Shown piece by piece: positions 5,053 to 6,205 of a stretch of 6,205 nt of DNA; positions within the stretch are counted from its first letter, which is position 1, and the number at the start of each line of letters is the position of its first letter. Below the pieces are notes generated by a model. The model saw nothing but the letters and a program-made list of their open reading frames with translations. It was not told where the DNA came from and did no database searches. Where the stretch lies: NCBI GenBank assembly GCA_006844765.1, contig SPJV01000087.1, forward strand, positions 1 through 6,205, given 5' to 3'. The translations under genes were made by a program, and so were the position numbers. Origin of the DNA: Alphaproteobacteria bacterium. GTDB taxonomy: Bacteria; Pseudomonadota; Alphaproteobacteria; UBA8366; Aestuariispiraceae.

Positions 5053-6205
5053 CGGATGACGGTCACGCTGCAACTGTCTCTCCCCCCTATGCCGAACTGC
5101 AATGTCTGACCAATTTTTCCTTCCTGGAAGGGGCGTCGCATGCGGAGGAATTGGTGGTCCAGGCGAAGGCCTTGGGGCTGGCGGCGCTGGGGGTGGCGGA
5201 TCGGAACAGCCTGGCCGGGGTCGTGCGGGCGCATGCGGCTGCCAAGGATCACGGCTTGCAGCTCTTGGTCGGGGCCCGGCTCGACGTGCAGAATGCGCCG
5301 TCGATCCTGGCCTATCCCAAGGATCGGGATGCCTATGGTTGGCTATGTCGCTTGATTACTCTGGGCCGGCGGCGAGCGGAAAAGGGGAACTGCATACTTT
5401 ATCTGCAAGACCTCCTGGACCATGCGGCGGGCATGGTGCTGATCTGTCTCGGTAGCGATGACAGAAAAGACGATGTTTCTCAGACCCTCGCGACCCTTAT
5501 TAAGGCTGTCGGCAGCGACGATGTCTTCCTCGCGGTAAGCCATTGCCTGGGGGGAGACGACCGCCGCCGCATTGTCGCTGCTGCTGAAACAGCAAGAGCC
5601 GCCGGGTGCCGATTGATCGCAACGAATGATGTGCTGATGCATGTCCGCGCCCGAAAGCCCTTGGCGGATGTTCTAGCCTGTGTGCGGGAGGGCACGACAA
5701 TCGACCGGGCAGGGCTGTTGGTACATGCCAATGCCGAACGTCATCTGAAGCCGGCGCGGGAAATGGCGACCCTGTTCCGGGGCTTCGAGGATGCGTTGGC
5801 GGCGACATTGGATGTTGTCGCGCGGTGCCGCTTCTCCCTCGACGAGCTGCGCTATGAGTATCCTGATGAGGTGGTTGAGGCCGGTAAGACGGCGCAGCAA
5901 ACCTTGGAGACCCTGACCTGGCTTGGTGCCGGGACGCGCTATCCCGGCGGCGTGCCGGCCAAGGTACGCAAGGCGGTGGAGCATGAGTTGTCCCTGGTCG
6001 CCGAGCTCGACTACGCCCCATATTTCCTGACCGTTCATGACATGGTGCGCTTTGCCCGCGCGCGCGGCATTCTCTGTCAGGGGCGCGGGTCGGCAGCGAA
6101 CTCGGCTGTTTGCTATTGTTTGGGAATAACCTCCGTCGATCCGGCCCGCATGGATCTGCTGTTTGAGCGGTTCATCTCTGCGGAGCGGGGGGAGCCGCCG
6201 GATAT
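5049..6205 (+). CDS. dnaE2: Error-prone DNA polymerase DnaE2 (ImuC), N-terminal part only
   Basis: The frame is open from a GTG at 5049 to the right edge, 385 codons of a protein that is usually a little over 1000 residues. The GTG overlaps the imuB stop (GTGA) and GGAAGGGG (5034-5041) lies seven bases upstream; no nearby in-frame ATG competes. Residues 14-77, from YAELQ through NFSFLEGASHAEEL and VADRNSLAG to LVGARL, form the PHP-like N-terminus. ATNDVLMH (191-198) is a further family signature. GRGSAANS (345-352) is the polymerase palm motif of the C-family, and the window ends just at PPD, immediately before the expected catalytic aspartates. The histidines that bind metal in active PHP domains are absent here, which fits an enzyme without proofreading. 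DnaE2 carries out translesion synthesis with ImuA and ImuB after SOS induction. Confidence 0.95.
   Translation, partial: MTDDGHAATVSPPYAELQCLTNFSFLEGASHAEELVVQAKALGLAALGVADRNSLAGVVRAHAAAKDHGLQLLVGARLDVQNAPSILAYPKDRDAYGWLCRLITLGRRRAEKGNCILYLQDLLDHAAGMVLICLGSDDRKDDVSQTLATLIKAVGSDDVFLAVSHCLGGDDRRRIVAAAETARAAGCRLIATNDVLMHVRARKPLADVLACVREGTTIDRAGLLVHANAERHLKPAREMATLFRGFEDALAATLDVVARCRFSLDELRYEYPDEVVEAGKTAQQTLETLTWLGAGTRYPGGVPAKVRKAVEHELSLVAELDYAPYFLTVHDMVRFARARGILCQGRGSAANSAVCYCLGITSVDPARMDLLFERFISAERGEPPD

Overview
The window looks like an alphaproteobacterial chromosome segment of fairly high GC content. Three things suggest this: a complete start for the imuA-imuB-dnaE2 SOS mutagenesis cassette, an operator of the alphaproteobacterial LexA type (direct repeat GAAC-N7-GAAC), and a PyrE of the type familiar from alphaproteobacteria. 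A Rhodospirillales-like host is possible, but that is only an impression. No mobile element, tRNA, rRNA or CRISPR array was seen.

Left half, minus strand, in transcription order: hspQ (1905-2219), pyrE (1174-1854), then a long RTX-type calcium-binding repeat protein that starts at 997 and runs off the left edge. hspQ and pyrE are 50 bp apart and may be co-transcribed. The RTX gene follows pyrE after 176 bp that holds a long inverted repeat reaching into its Shine-Dalgarno site.

Right half, plus strand: imuA (2480-3298), imuB (3295-5052) and dnaE2 (5049 to beyond the right edge) form a tightly packed operon. Stop and start codons overlap at both junctions. ImuA is a RecA-like accessory protein, ImuB a Y-family polymerase relative that has lost catalytic residues, and DnaE2 (ImuC) the error-prone replicative-type polymerase. 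Together they make the SOS-induced translesion mutasome.

The divergent region 2220-2479 controls both sides. It has a strong-looking promoter for imuA (TTGAAC, 17 bp, TATAAA) whose spacer contains a perfect LexA box, a dense cluster of GAAC half-sites, a candidate opposite-facing promoter for hspQ, and a 6-bp hairpin that would pair with the hspQ Shine-Dalgarno. The genes themselves belong to known families. The less ordinary points are the shared control region joining a heat-shock/Lon-related gene to the SOS mutasome, two candidate ribosome-site-occluding RNA structures, a 135-bp higher-order repeat in the RTX gene, and short in-frame tandem repeats inside imuA and imuB.
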